Part shown: in pieces, positions 8,609-16,664 of the stretch
How positions within the stretch are numbered: the first letter of the stretch is position 1
Layout of the letters: every line of letters starts with the position of its first letter
NCBI GenBank assembly: GCA_017515465.1
Contig: JAFWFV010000064.1
Span: forward strand, 1 to 63,487
Reading direction: 5' to 3'
Origin: Clostridiales bacterium
GTDB taxonomy: Bacteria; Bacillota; Clostridia; Saccharofermentanales; Saccharofermentanaceae
DNA: 63,487 bases
The notes under the pieces: model-generated
Databases searched by the model: none
Seen by the model: only the letters and a program-made list of their open reading frames with translations
Told to the model about the DNA's origin: nothing
Position numbers and translations under genes: made by a program

Positions 8609-8692
8609 ATGTACTGGATAACCCCCAACATTCAGCTCATGAACGGTTATTACAGGGACTCCTATAGGAGTAGTGCGCCCATTTTCAGGTAA
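8609..8692 (+). CDS. 27-residue leader peptide of the MFS exporter
   Basis: A short frame beginning MYWITPNIQLMNG and ending in PIFR, with a GGAAGG site upstream. It has no run of one amino acid, so it is not an amino-acid-starvation leader. Its codons overlap arms 1 and 2 of the attenuator. By analogy with Erm, Cat and other antibiotic-induced leaders of Bacillota, a drug-stalled ribosome around codons 11-15 would cover arm 1. The peptide is too short for gene finders but the RNA arrangement around it supports translation. Confidence 0.7.
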   Translation: MYWITPNIQLMNGYYRDSYRSSAPIFR

Positions 8693-8751
8693 TCCTTTAA
8701 TAAAACATACTATTTCCGCACTGCTCCTTTTCTTACAGAAAGGAGTTTTTT
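8658..8751 (+). promoter_or_regulatory. Ribosome-stalling attenuator of the MFS gene
   Basis: Four RNA arms are visible. Arm 1 ACTCCTA and the start of arm 2 TAGGAGT form a 14-base palindrome (8658-8671). Arm 2 AGGAGTAGTGCG (8666-8677) can pair along 12 bases, with one G-U, with arm 3 CGCACTGCTCCT (8717-8728). Arm 3 CTCCTTT (8724-8730) can instead pair with arm 4 AAAGGAG (8739-8745), followed by six Ts and the ATG. The 3:4 hairpin is both an intrinsic terminator and a block of the Shine-Dalgarno site. Stalling over arm 1 would favour 2:3 and switch the gene on. Confidence 0.75.
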
Positions 8752-9837
8752 ATGTCTGCAAAAAAGCAATTAAACAAACTGTACTGGAATAATTTCCTGT
8801 TCAACATATCCATCGCGGGAGCGGCGTGGGTGCTGCTCCTGGTGTCCCGCGGATTTTCTCTCGTACAGGTGGGGATCGCAGAGACAGTATTTCATTTAGT
8901 GAGCATTATCTGCGAGATCCCGTCCGGTATGTTCGCAGATGTCATCGGCCGCAAAAAGAGCCTGCTGCTGTCTTGCGTAACGGGAGTCCTGTCAGGATTC
9001 TTCATGGCGTTCGTGGATAACTTTGCAGGTGTTCTGATCTCCATCGCTTTCTCGGCGGTAACGTACAATCTGTGCACAGGAACGGATTCCGCCTGCGCAT
9101 ACGACTCCCTGCTGGAAGAGGGCAGGACAGATGAATACGACGGCTATATTTCCAAACAGACGATCATATACCGCATCAGTAACGGCCTGGCTACTCTCGC
9201 GGCAGGCGTCGCCCTCATCATCGGCAATACCATGGCCCAGCTCCTGGGCATAGCCATCGACGCCGTCAGGTTCGCCGTCCTGCTGTCCCTGAAAGAGAAT
9301 ACGGTCGTTTCAGAAAACCACGATAACCTGGGCAAGAGGATCAGGGACTGCGTTACCGGGAGCCTCGGATTCCTAAAAGGCAATCTTGCCGCAGCACGTC
9401 TGATATTCCGCAACGCTCTGGTGGGAGCAGTCGACATACTGCTGCTGTTCTTTCTCCAGGCCAAACTCCCCATGACCGGCATCCCGGACTGGGTATTAGG
9501 TCCTCTCCTGTTCATCATGTCCATGGGCGGCATACTGGGAGCTCACCTGAGCATCCGTTTCAAGACATGGCGGTTTGGTCATCTGTTCATCCTGTGCCTG
9601 GCGATGGTTATGGCCGGATTCCTGGCAGAATTTACGGGCATCGCATGGATCATGACACTGGGAGGATTCCTCGCTGCCTTTGCCGACGACCTGATACAGA
9701 TCAGGGCGGATGTGGAGCTGAACAACATGGTCCCTGCGCCTCAGAGGGCTACGCTGATATCCGTGAACTCACTGGTCTTTTCCCTGGTCATGATCGTCAT
9801 GAGCCCACTGGCCGGATGGCTGTTCACATATTTGTGA
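8752..9837 (+). CDS. MFS-type drug exporter
   Basis: A 361-residue, 10-12 helix major facilitator transporter. The cytoplasmic loop motif ADVIGRKKSLL (about residues 62-72) is the MFS motif-A GxxxDRxGRR type. The N-terminal GFSLVQVGIAETVFHLVSIICEIPSG resembles Bacillota proton-coupled drug exporters. Substrate unknown. The upstream leader peptide and attenuator argue for induction by an agent that arrests ribosomes, so a ribosome-targeting antibiotic is the likely cargo (inference). The Shine-Dalgarno sequence is AAAGGAG, inside the terminator stem. Confidence 0.88.
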   Translation: MSAKKQLNKLYWNNFLFNISIAGAAWVLLLVSRGFSLVQVGIAETVFHLVSIICEIPSGMFADVIGRKKSLLLSCVTGVLSGFFMAFVDNFAGVLISIAFSAVTYNLCTGTDSACAYDSLLEEGRTDEYDGYISKQTIIYRISNGLATLAAGVALIIGNTMAQLLGIAIDAVRFAVLLSLKENTVVSENHDNLGKRIRDCVTGSLGFLKGNLAAARLIFRNALVGAVDILLLFFLQAKLPMTGIPDWVLGPLLFIMSMGGILGAHLSIRFKTWRFGHLFILCLAMVMAGFLAEFTGIAWIMTLGGFLAAFADDLIQIRADVELNNMVPAPQRATLISVNSLVFSLVMIVMSPLAGWLFTYL

Positions 9838-9882
9838 GGCGGTTATAATATAGGTATATCTACAACAGGACGGATCACTGAC

Positions 9883-10896
9883 ATGAGAACGATACGTTTA
9901 GGAAAGACAGGAATAGAAGTCCCGCAAAATGCTTTCGGGGCACTTCCCATCCAGAGGGTAACAACGGACGAGGCGGTAAGCCTCCTGAGGAACGCCTACG
10001 ACGGCGGCATGAGGTTCTTTGACACCGCCAGAGCCTATACCGACAGCGAGGTCAAGGTAGGCATAGCTTTCGAGGGTATGAGGGACAAGGTCTTTATTTC
10101 TTCCAAGACCCAGGCCACCACCAGGGACAAGTTCTGGGAGGATCTGGAGACGTCGCTTGCCAATCTCAGAACGGATTACATCGACATCTATCAGCTTCAC
10201 TGCGTGTCCAGATGTTACGATGAGTCTGACGACATCTATCAGTGTCTTGTTGAGGCAAAGACACAGGGCAAGATCCGCCACATCGGCATCACCGCACATA
10301 AGATCGGCGTGGCCGAGGATATAGTAAAGAGCGGCCTTTATGAAACGCTGCAGTTTCCCTTCTCCTACCTGGCAACAGACCGCGACATCGAACTCGTCAG
10401 GAGCTGCAAGGAAAACGACATGGGCTTCATCGCCATGAAAGGCCTTTCCGGCGGGCTTCTCACCAACTCCCGGGCCTGCATGGCTTTCATGAACGAACAC
10501 GACGCCCTCCCCATCTGGGGCATCCAGAGGCAGTCAGAACTTGACGAGTGGCTCAGTTTCTTTGACAGTGACATCACCATGACGGACGAGATCCGGGAAG
10601 TGATAGACAGAGACAGGAAAGAGCTTTCCGGCGACTTCTGCCGCGGCTGCGGATACTGCATGCCCTGCACCGTGGACATCACCATCAACCAGTGCGCCAG
10701 GATGAGCCAGATGATCAGACGCGCCCCCTCACAGAACTGGCTGACCGACCGCTGGATCGATGAGATGATGAAGATCGAGGACTGCATCGAATGCGGCATC
10801 TGCAAGACGAGATGCCCCTACGAGCTGGACATCCCTACCCTGCTTCGTAAGAACCTCGCGGATTATAAGGAGATATTAGACGGCAAACCTGTCTGA
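9883..10896 (+). CDS. Aldo/keto reductase with C-terminal 4Fe-4S domain
   Basis: 337 residues. The N-terminal 240 form the NAD(P)H-dependent aldo/keto reductase barrel: RFFDTARAYTDSE carries the catalytic Asp and Tyr, ISSKTQ the Lys and YQLHCV the His. The C-terminal 90 residues hold two Cys clusters, CRGCGYCMPC near 254 and CIECGICKTRC near 304, typical of ferredoxin-like iron-sulphur binding in the Fe-S AKR family of anaerobes. It probably exchanges electrons between NAD(P)H and ferredoxin-type partners; a ferredoxin gene follows at 11283. The substrate is unknown. Confidence 0.9.
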   Translation: MRTIRLGKTGIEVPQNAFGALPIQRVTTDEAVSLLRNAYDGGMRFFDTARAYTDSEVKVGIAFEGMRDKVFISSKTQATTRDKFWEDLETSLANLRTDYIDIYQLHCVSRCYDESDDIYQCLVEAKTQGKIRHIGITAHKIGVAEDIVKSGLYETLQFPFSYLATDRDIELVRSCKENDMGFIAMKGLSGGLLTNSRACMAFMNEHDALPIWGIQRQSELDEWLSFFDSDITMTDEIREVIDRDRKELSGDFCRGCGYCMPCTVDITINQCARMSQMIRRAPSQNWLTDRWIDEMMKIEDCIECGICKTRCPYELDIPTLLRKNLADYKEILDGKPV

Positions 10897-10993
10897 TACC
10901 GCTTGTTAATATTCTATTTACCGATAGATAATGATTAATCCATCTGCGGTGAATTATAATTAAATGTAATCTAGAATAAAGGAGAATATATTT

Positions 10994-11281
10994 ATGGAAA
11001 ACAAAGCAGACGAGATCTTTCAGAAGGTATTTAGCCCTGATTACGCAGGCGTCACAGAATTAAACCCTGACGACCTTTCCGACATAACGGGCGGCAAGAT
11101 CGACAAGAAGGCTGAAAACAGGCTCATCGACGGCATCAAGCTGGCAAAGTCCACAGGCGTCAGCCTCAGCGAAGTACTGAAGCAGCTGCCTTCCTACTAC
11201 AACCTGCTCCATGCGCTGTTCCCCGACGTAACACAACAGGAAGCAATCAACTACATCAAGAACAACTGGAATAAGTATTGA
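10994..11281 (+). CDS. Double-glycine-leader peptide precursor
   Basis: 95 residues with AAAGGAG before the ATG. Residues 1-35 end in ELNPDDLSDITGG, the acidic Leu...Ile-Thr-Gly-Gly leader recognised by C39-type peptidase-ABC exporters. Cleavage after GG would release about 60 residues that are cationic and helical, with two amphipathic stretches and no Cys. This suits a secreted class II-like bacteriocin or signal peptide (inference). No exporter, immunity or modification gene lies next to it. The ferredoxin gene starts two bases after its stop. Confidence 0.65.
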   Translation: MENKADEIFQKVFSPDYAGVTELNPDDLSDITGGKIDKKAENRLIDGIKLAKSTGVSLSEVLKQLPSYYNLLHALFPDVTQQEAINYIKNNWNKY

Positions 11282-11282
11282 T

Positions 11283-11453
11283 ATGGCATATCGGATCAAC
11301 AGTAACTGCAATAACTGCGGCAAGTGTGAATTTGTCTGTCCCGAGGATGCCATCAGGGAGGGCCGGAAGAGATTCGAGATCGACCCTGATGTGTGCGACT
11401 CCTGCGGCGGATGCGACTACGTCTGCCCCGAGGACGCGATAATCCCCGACTGA
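11283..11453 (+). CDS. Small 2[4Fe-4S] ferredoxin
   Basis: A 56-residue protein with two complete clusters of clostridial-ferredoxin type: CNNCGKCEFVCP at residues 9-20 and CDSCGGCDYVCP at about 39-50, each followed by an EDAI motif. Eight Cys ligands would hold two 4Fe-4S clusters for low-potential electron transfer in the cytoplasm. It begins two bases after the double-glycine peptide gene and ends just before a strong terminator. Its electron partner could be the Fe-S aldo/keto reductase upstream. Confidence 0.92.
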   Translation: MAYRINSNCNNCGKCEFVCPEDAIREGRKRFEIDPDVCDSCGGCDYVCPEDAIIPD

Positions 11454-11476
11454 GCTTGTCCTGATAAGCAATAATA

Positions 11477-11512
11477 AACCGGTGCTTCACTTATGAGGCA
11501 CCGGTTATTTTT
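11477..11512 (+). terminator. Intrinsic terminator after the ferredoxin gene
   Basis: AACCGGTGC (11477-11485) pairs perfectly with GCACCGGTT (11498-11506), followed by ATTTTT. It closes the peptide-ferredoxin transcription unit. Confidence 0.85.
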
Positions 11513-11553
11513 ATGGTTATATTTGATGTTACTCCTTGATGTGCTGGCACAGA

Positions 11554-11697
11554 CTGATGGCAAGGATCCCCTTGAGCAGGTCATGGTAAGTCGCCATCAT
11601 GAAATCGTTATTAACGTAGAACTCATCGTAGCCTTTCTTTCTGATCTCCATCCTGAGGTGGAGGCTCGTATAGAAAGCCAGATCGTATTTCCGCGTG
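11554..11697 (-). pseudogene. Partial duplicate of the downstream membrane-protein gene
   Basis: About 144 bases here match 12447-12592, inside the gene at 12170-13063, with only a handful of substitutions. Both ends stop abruptly. The copy keeps the orientation of the parent but has no start or stop of its own. It is a recent segmental duplication or the relic of a deleted paralogue. The 460 bases from 11700 to 12169 hold only the hairpin at 11945 and otherwise no gene I can support. Confidence 0.8.
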
Positions 11698-11944
11698 GCA
11701 GACAAACAGTACTCTTATCATTTTTGGTTTCTTTCTATTAAATAGTTTCTGCAGAACACATAGAATATATCATATCTGGTTCGTTATTTTGGGGAGCAGA
11801 TAATGGAGAGCGGGGGCGACGAAAATGTCTGCCGGCAGTGCTTTTCTGAAATTTTCTTTGAAAGCGCAGAACTAATAAGTTTCATGTAACGCAACGTTGA
11901 TGAATGCTGGGTCATCGACGATAGTTCTGCAGGATAATCCCAAT

Positions 11945-11993
11945 AAAACGCAAAACGATAAATGTGGGTTAACATTACCACTTTTGCGTTTTT
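11945..11993. terminator. AT-rich hairpin, probable terminator
   Basis: AAAACGCAAAA (11945-11955) and TTTTGCGTTTT (11982-11992) are complementary, with an inner GTGG/CCAC pairing. T or A runs flank both sides, so it may end transcription in both directions. It lies in a gene-poor stretch. Confidence 0.45.
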
Positions 11994-12169
11994 GATAAAA
12001 TTGGTAACGTTAACTGGACTTTTTCTTGCTCGGATGAAACCTGCAACTATCTTGTTTTCGATTTTGATAATCACGATGATAGTTCTGATTCGGTTAAATG
12101 GCAGGAAGAAGCTAATGCATGTTGCCATACTTTATATAAAGTGTTACGCATGTAAAAACAAATTGATAA

Positions 12170-13063
12170 CTACTTCTTTGTGTTCTGTTTTGTTTCCTTG
12201 ACAGTAGGCAGTGTCTCTGTCGAAAGTCCTGCTCTGGCAAACTCACGCATGATCATGTCCGCGGCCATCTCACCGCCCGCGGGAAAACTCACCCAGGAAC
12301 CGTCCTTATTGGTTATCTTGATGAAATGGCGGGTCAGCTTCTGGCCGTTCAGCTTATATTCCGTGGAGAAATGGGTAACCATGGAGATGTCGTTCATCTC
12401 GCCCACGCTCACGAACTTCTGCATGAATACCACATAATAACTCTGACCGATGGCGAGGATCCCTTTGAGCAGGTCATGGTAGGTCGCCATCATGAAATCG
12501 TTATTAACGTAGAACTCATCGTAGCCTTTCTTTCTGATCTCCATCCTGAGGTGGTGGCTCGTATAGAAAACCAGATCGTATTTCCGCGCTGCAAAGATAC
12601 TGATCCCCATTATCACCGCAGACACGATGAAAGCCCACCAGAACGGGATATCTATATTATCGTATTCGTTGAACTTCAATATGAACATCATTGGCAGGAG
12701 CAGGAATACGATCCCCAGGACCACAAACAGAGTAATGAAATACTGCCTGCGGATATTGTCGCAGACCTCGAACATGTCTTTGCCCTTTTGCCTGCGGTGG
12801 ATCTTTGCCTCATATCTCTCCAGATCGGTCTCGCCGGTCTTCTCATCCAGCCTCTCAGGCTTGATGTAGTTCAGGTATGCATGCCTGATGCAAAAGACCG
12901 CGATAGCGGTCATCAGGATCGACCCGACTATGGCCACCACCATCAGCGGCCCTGTAAAAGAGCCGTTATAAATGAAGTAAACAGTTCCAACCAGATCCGC
13001 CGCTAAGATGATGATCCAGACTACCGCAAGCCCTATATCACGTCTCTTGTTTTTGCTGCTCAT
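12170..13063 (-). CDS. YcxB-like multi-pass membrane protein
   Basis: 297 residues with four hydrophobic helices, two near 10-60 and two near 108-160, followed by a soluble beta-rich tail (about 165-290) containing GQSYYVVFMQKFVSVGE, which resembles the YcxB-like C-terminal domain. Function unknown. Its ATG lies one base from the stop of sfsA, so both are probably co-transcribed. A 144-base piece of this gene is duplicated at 11554-11697. Confidence 0.7.
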   Translation of the reverse strand: MSSKNKRRDIGLAVVWIIILAADLVGTVYFIYNGSFTGPLMVVAIVGSILMTAIAVFCIRHAYLNYIKPERLDEKTGETDLERYEAKIHRRQKGKDMFEVCDNIRRQYFITLFVVLGIVFLLLPMMFILKFNEYDNIDIPFWWAFIVSAVIMGISIFAARKYDLVFYTSHHLRMEIRKKGYDEFYVNNDFMMATYHDLLKGILAIGQSYYVVFMQKFVSVGEMNDISMVTHFSTEYKLNGQKLTRHFIKITNKDGSWVSFPAGGEMAADMIMREFARAGLSTETLPTVKETKQNTKK

Positions 13064-13064
13064 C

Positions 13065-13724
13065 TCATGACTTCCCCGTGATCACCAGACTGTCAGGCTC
13101 CACATGGCACTTCAGGAATACTATCTCAACACCGGCCTTTACTGCCTCGTCCCAGGCTGTGCCGAACTCCTCGTGCATGGCAACATTCGGCCTCACCTCG
13201 TCTATCCCGTCCATCTGTATCACGAAAGCGGCCATGGCGTGATAGCCCGCTTTCTTCGCCTCTGCAAGTTCCCTCAGATGCTTTACTCCACGCTCCGTGG
13301 GCGCATCGGGAAAGTACCCGGTCCCGTCGATCTCCAGAGTACAGCCCTTGACCTCCATCAGATATCTCTCACCATTCCTCTCCATGTAGAAATCGATCCT
13401 GGAGTTGCCGTACCTGTACTCGGGGATTATCTTGGTATAGCCCTGTTTACTGAGCCACTCACTGGCCACCTTGTTCGGCGCCTGACTGTCAATATTTATC
13501 AGGAGACCGTTACTCTTTCTCACTGCCACCAGATCATACTTTGTCTTGCGTCCCGGAGAATCAGGCGCAGTAAGCCACACGTCGCACCCGGGTATCAGGA
13601 GTTCTCTGCACCTGCCGGTATTCTTGACGTGAACGGTCTCAGTCCTGCCCTCTATCTCCACCTGAGCGATAAAGCGGTTCGGCCTGCTGATAAAAGTTGC
13701 TCTTGTTATATTCTGATACTGCAT
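13065..13724 (-). CDS. sfsA: DNA/RNA nuclease SfsA
   Basis: 219 residues matching SfsA along the whole length. An N-terminal OB-like fold with HVKNTGRCRELLIPG is followed by a PD-(D/E)XK-type nuclease fold: RIDFYME supplies the Asp and LMEVKGCTLE the Glu-x-Lys. The GYFPDAPTERGVKHLREL segment is diagnostic of the family. SfsA was first named sugar fermentation stimulation protein and is now regarded as a nuclease. Its usual length is about 230-240 residues, so this is a normal copy. Confidence 0.95.
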   Translation of the reverse strand: MQYQNITRATFISRPNRFIAQVEIEGRTETVHVKNTGRCRELLIPGCDVWLTAPDSPGRKTKYDLVAVRKSNGLLINIDSQAPNKVASEWLSKQGYTKIIPEYRYGNSRIDFYMERNGERYLMEVKGCTLEIDGTGYFPDAPTERGVKHLRELAEAKKAGYHAMAAFVIQMDGIDEVRPNVAMHEEFGTAWDEAVKAGVEIVFLKCHVEPDSLVITGKS

Positions 13725-13796
13725 TAACTAGTATTTTATGTGGGTCGTCGCGTGGATGTCAATCCTGACGTCAATCTAATGCGTGTTGGATTGACT

Positions 13797-13891
13797 ATTC
13801 AGACTAAACGTCAGACTAAACCGTTTTACCTGAACATTAGTGGAATTATTCAGACTAGCTGTCAGACTAAACCGTTTTACCTGAACATCAG
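13797..13891. repeat. Two-copy 51-bp tandem repeat
   Basis: ATTCAGACTA at 13797 and again at 13848 begin two copies of a unit of which about 44 bases are conserved, including CAGACTAAACCGTTTTACCT. CAGACTA occurs twice within each unit. The second copy runs into the last codons of the Nudix gene (stop at 13888). This looks like a small repeat expansion or a protein-binding array. Confidence 0.75.
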
Positions 13892-14289
13892 TCTGACAAG
13901 TAATCACATATAGCCCTGACTACCTCAATATCTGCAGGCAGCCAGTCCACCAGATCCAGTTCAGAAGGCTCCAGCCACCTGGCCGCCTCATGCTCCTTGA
14001 GCTTCAGTTCAGATCCGGGTGCCAGCTCAGCCCAGAAGCAGTCCATGGACAGGTGAAACTCAGGGTAGTCGTACTCTACCCGGGTCAGGAGTTTCCCTAC
14101 CAGGATATCCGCATCCAGTTCTTCTCTGATCTCTCTTATCAGCGCATCCTTAGGTCTCTCGCCGGGCTCTATCTTGCCTCCCGGAAATTCCCAGCCGTCC
14201 TTGAACTCCCCATATCCGCGCTGTGTCGCAAATATGAGGTCTCCAGACCTGATTATCGCTGCTGTTACTCTGATGGTCTTTCTAGTCAT
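13888..14289 (-). CDS. MutT-type Nudix hydrolase
   Basis: 133 residues with a full Nudix box, GGKIEPGERPKDALIREI followed by REELDADI (about residues 37-61), matching GX5EX7REUXEEXGU with Asp for the last Gly. WEFPGGK before it and the short length point to the MutT (8-oxo-dGTP or oxidised nucleotide) subgroup. The last codons overlap the second copy of the 51-bp repeat. Confidence 0.92.
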   Translation of the reverse strand: MTRKTIRVTAAIIRSGDLIFATQRGYGEFKDGWEFPGGKIEPGERPKDALIREIREELDADILVGKLLTRVEYDYPEFHLSMDCFWAELAPGSELKLKEHEAARWLEPSELDLVDWLPADIEVVRAICDYLSD

Positions 14290-14398
14290 GGTTCAATGAT
14301 ACCATATCGTTTACCCGCATAAAATGTGTGCCGGCGGTACACCTATCAGACCTGTATCGATGATAAACTGAATCATTACTAGTTAAGGGTAAGATGGT

Positions 14399-14812
14399 AT
14401 GTTTCGAAGAACTGCTGTGTTGGTCATCAATATGCTTATCCCGCTCCTGCTGGGGTTATCGATCTACATGACTTCACCAAGCAGTACTTACCTGTCAGAA
14501 CAATTCAGCAAGATCGGGATCGTGTTCCCAAAGATCTATTACCCGGATCTCATCTCATTCTATGCATGTGACTTTTGCTGGGGGTATGCACTGTACTCTG
14601 GTCTCGAATTGTTTAACGACGGCACACACAAGGTTATTCTGCCGGCAATGCTGACCGCTGCCGCTGTCGAAGCGGCGCAGCTGATACCCGGATTCCCGGG
14701 CACATTCGACGTGCTCGATATCCTGGTGGAGATGATGGCGGTCATGCTGGCTGTAATAATAACAACTTTTATCTTGGGAGGAATTAAACATGAAAAACAA
14801 GAAGCTTATTAA
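14399..14812 (+). CDS. VanZ-like membrane protein
   Basis: 137 residues with four hydrophobic segments and the family motif EAAQLIPGFPGTFDVLDIL (about 96-114), in which VanZ-like proteins have Gln...Ser/Gly-x-x-Asp-x-x-Asp. VanZ contributes to teicoplanin resistance in enterococci, but most homologues are of unknown role. The ribosome-binding site is weak. Its 3' end overlaps the next gene by 23 bases, suggesting co-translation. Confidence 0.85.
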   Translation: MFRRTAVLVINMLIPLLLGLSIYMTSPSSTYLSEQFSKIGIVFPKIYYPDLISFYACDFCWGYALYSGLELFNDGTHKVILPAMLTAAAVEAAQLIPGFPGTFDVLDILVEMMAVMLAVIITTFILGGIKHEKQEAY

Positions 14813-15602
14813 CAGAACGTGCTCATGTCTGTTGGTGGCAGCCTTTGTCCTGATGTCTGTGGCAAGTAGCTCGACGAAGGAGACAACAAAGGTAGTTGTA
14901 GACGGAAGCGATCAGATAAGTTCCGATGACGGATCAGGAAGCGGAGTCACAAAGGAAACAACTGCATCTAATGAAGTCTCTTATGAGATTACCGATACGC
15001 GTTTCAACTACTATACGAACAGTATTGGTAATTTGGAGTACTATGGTATCGTCGAGATTACCAATACCGGTTCATCTTATCTGTACATGGATGACTGCAC
15101 TTTTGATCTTGAAGATAATGATGGTCACCTGCTCCAGAGTGACAACATGATACCTTCATGTCCTGATGTCATCGCTCCAGGCGAAAAGGGATATTTTTAC
15201 AGCAGTATCGGAAGCTCCAGCATCGATGATGGTGTATCACTGGATAACGGAGTTAAGCTTGTTCCCAGTATATCAGTTGAAGTTGCAAGAGGTGGCGCAA
15301 GCGCTATCGTTGAATATGATGTATCAGACACTGATCTGAGAACCGATGATTATAATCGCCCCAAGGTAACAGGACGAGTTACCAACAATACAGGCAAAGA
15401 CAATTCGTACCTCTATGTTAATGTACTGTTCTACGATAGCGAAGGAAAGATTATCGCAATATCAGGAACAACGGTCACCGATCTTAGCGCAGGTGCTACT
15501 GTAAGCTTTGAATGTTCAACTCTGTTCACCGATGACTCGCTCACGATGGATTCGATCGGGAGTTATGAAGTAATTGCCAGAGATGCTTATATGCAGTTCT
15601 AA
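14790..15602 (+). CDS. Secreted protein with FxLYD-like domains
   Basis: 270 residues with GGGAGG upstream. A hydrophobic signal segment (about residues 10-28) is followed by a Ser/Thr-rich linker (about 29-65) and two beta-sandwich-like parts. NLEYYGIVEITNTG...YLYMDDCTF and RVTNNTGKDNSYLYVNVLFYDSEGKII resemble the FxLYD domain of extracellular Bacillota proteins. Oddly, the expected lipobox Cys before SSTKETT is missing (SVASSSTKE), so it may be secreted by another peptidase or stay anchored. Its stop overlaps that of the convergent kinase by four bases. Confidence 0.75.
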   Translation: MKNKKLINRTCSCLLVAAFVLMSVASSSTKETTKVVVDGSDQISSDDGSGSGVTKETTASNEVSYEITDTRFNYYTNSIGNLEYYGIVEITNTGSSYLYMDDCTFDLEDNDGHLLQSDNMIPSCPDVIAPGEKGYFYSSIGSSSIDDGVSLDNGVKLVPSISVEVARGGASAIVEYDVSDTDLRTDDYNRPKVTGRVTNNTGKDNSYLYVNVLFYDSEGKIIAISGTTVTDLSAGATVSFECSTLFTDDSLTMDSIGSYEVIARDAYMQF

Positions 15603-16630
15603 ACAGAAACAATGGACTTTATGATGCCTCCCACAAGAATAAACACAGCTAACCATGCCAGAGTCATCAAACATGCATAGAATAACTTTGCTATACACCT
15701 GACAAAGATATTCTTGTGATCAACAAAAGGAAATACATCGTAAAGACCGGTCCATGATGTAAAGATATCAACTATAGTAAGCATGCTCACCAGAGTACTT
15801 AGTTTGATTATCAGTAAGGTAAGTACATCACCTCCATCCACGCTTATCGCCAATGAGCAGTAGATGATAAACGGATAACCGATGACTGCGATGGGGATCT
15901 TCCACCAAGTTCTGCTCCTGAATCCCGGTGGCGGTAACAGGGGTTTGAGCTTAGTGGAGGATCCTATCTTGCGGGTCAGCACATTGATCAACTCATCAAC
16001 ATTTGAATACCTGTTATCCGGGTCAAAACTCATAGCTTTAGCAGCGATCTTTTCTATCCTGCTGTCGTCAGGGAAAGCATCCTTGAGCATCCTGCCTACT
16101 GCATAAATATCTGTTCTCGCATCTGATTGCTTGAATCCATATTGTTCCGGGGCAGCTCTTCCATTCGTACCTAGCAGGACCGTGTCTTCAGTACTATTCT
16201 TCTTGAAAGTCTTGGCAGCATCATAGTCAATGATCCACACCTTTCCTGTTTCATCGAAAAGGATGTTGGATGGTTTCAGATCCCTGTGGATAATCGGCGG
16301 CGTGGCACTGTGCAGGAACTTCAGTCCTTCGAGGAGACTTATGAAGTATTTGAGTTTTGTCTTGCCTGACATGCTATGGTTATCGATGACGGCATCAAAA
16401 GTACTGCCGCGAACATATTCTTCGATGACGATCAATTCTTCTCCGTCTTCGAAGATGTCATAGACTTCAGGGATATGTTCATTCCTGTTGCTAAGAAGGA
16501 AATCATAAACACTGCGTTCAAAATGCATGAGACGTTTCATTAGGAAAACATCATTACTGATCTCATTTATAACGAGACAGTGCTTATCGTCGAAATGATA
16601 TAATTCCTTATATATTGAAATGTCGTGCAT
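15599..16630 (-). CDS. Membrane-anchored serine/threonine protein kinase
   Basis: 343 residues. The Hanks-type kinase domain occupies about 1-230: likely ATP-binding Lys32 in VFLMKRL, catalytic loop HRDLKPSN at 115-122, DYD (135-137) in place of the metal-binding DFG, and an APE-like AAPEQYG at 159-165. The C-terminal 100 residues hold about three transmembrane helices. It lacks PASTA repeats and so is not PrkC. It is divergent from, and 34 bases away from, an XRE gene (16665), a likely functional partner that could be its phosphorylation target or promoter regulator (inference). Confidence 0.9.
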   Translation of the reverse strand: MHDISIYKELYHFDDKHCLVINEISNDVFLMKRLMHFERSVYDFLLSNRNEHIPEVYDIFEDGEELIVIEEYVRGSTFDAVIDNHSMSGKTKLKYFISLLEGLKFLHSATPPIIHRDLKPSNILFDETGKVWIIDYDAAKTFKKNSTEDTVLLGTNGRAAPEQYGFKQSDARTDIYAVGRMLKDAFPDDSRIEKIAAKAMSFDPDNRYSNVDELINVLTRKIGSSTKLKPLLPPPGFRSRTWWKIPIAVIGYPFIIYCSLAISVDGGDVLTLLIIKLSTLVSMLTIVDIFTSWTGLYDVFPFVDHKNIFVRCIAKLFYACLMTLAWLAVFILVGGIIKSIVSV

Positions 16631-16664
16631 GTTTGTATTATATCATCCGAAAGAAGGTATTAAT

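Noticed and set aside
11784..12128. Reverse-strand 114-residue frame in the gene-poor stretch
   Set aside because: Low-complexity composition, no ribosome-binding site, and it crosses the hairpin at 11945; non-coding is more likely.
13797..13891. CRISPR-like repeat
   Set aside because: Only two units in direct tandem with no variable spacer; it is a simple tandem repeat.
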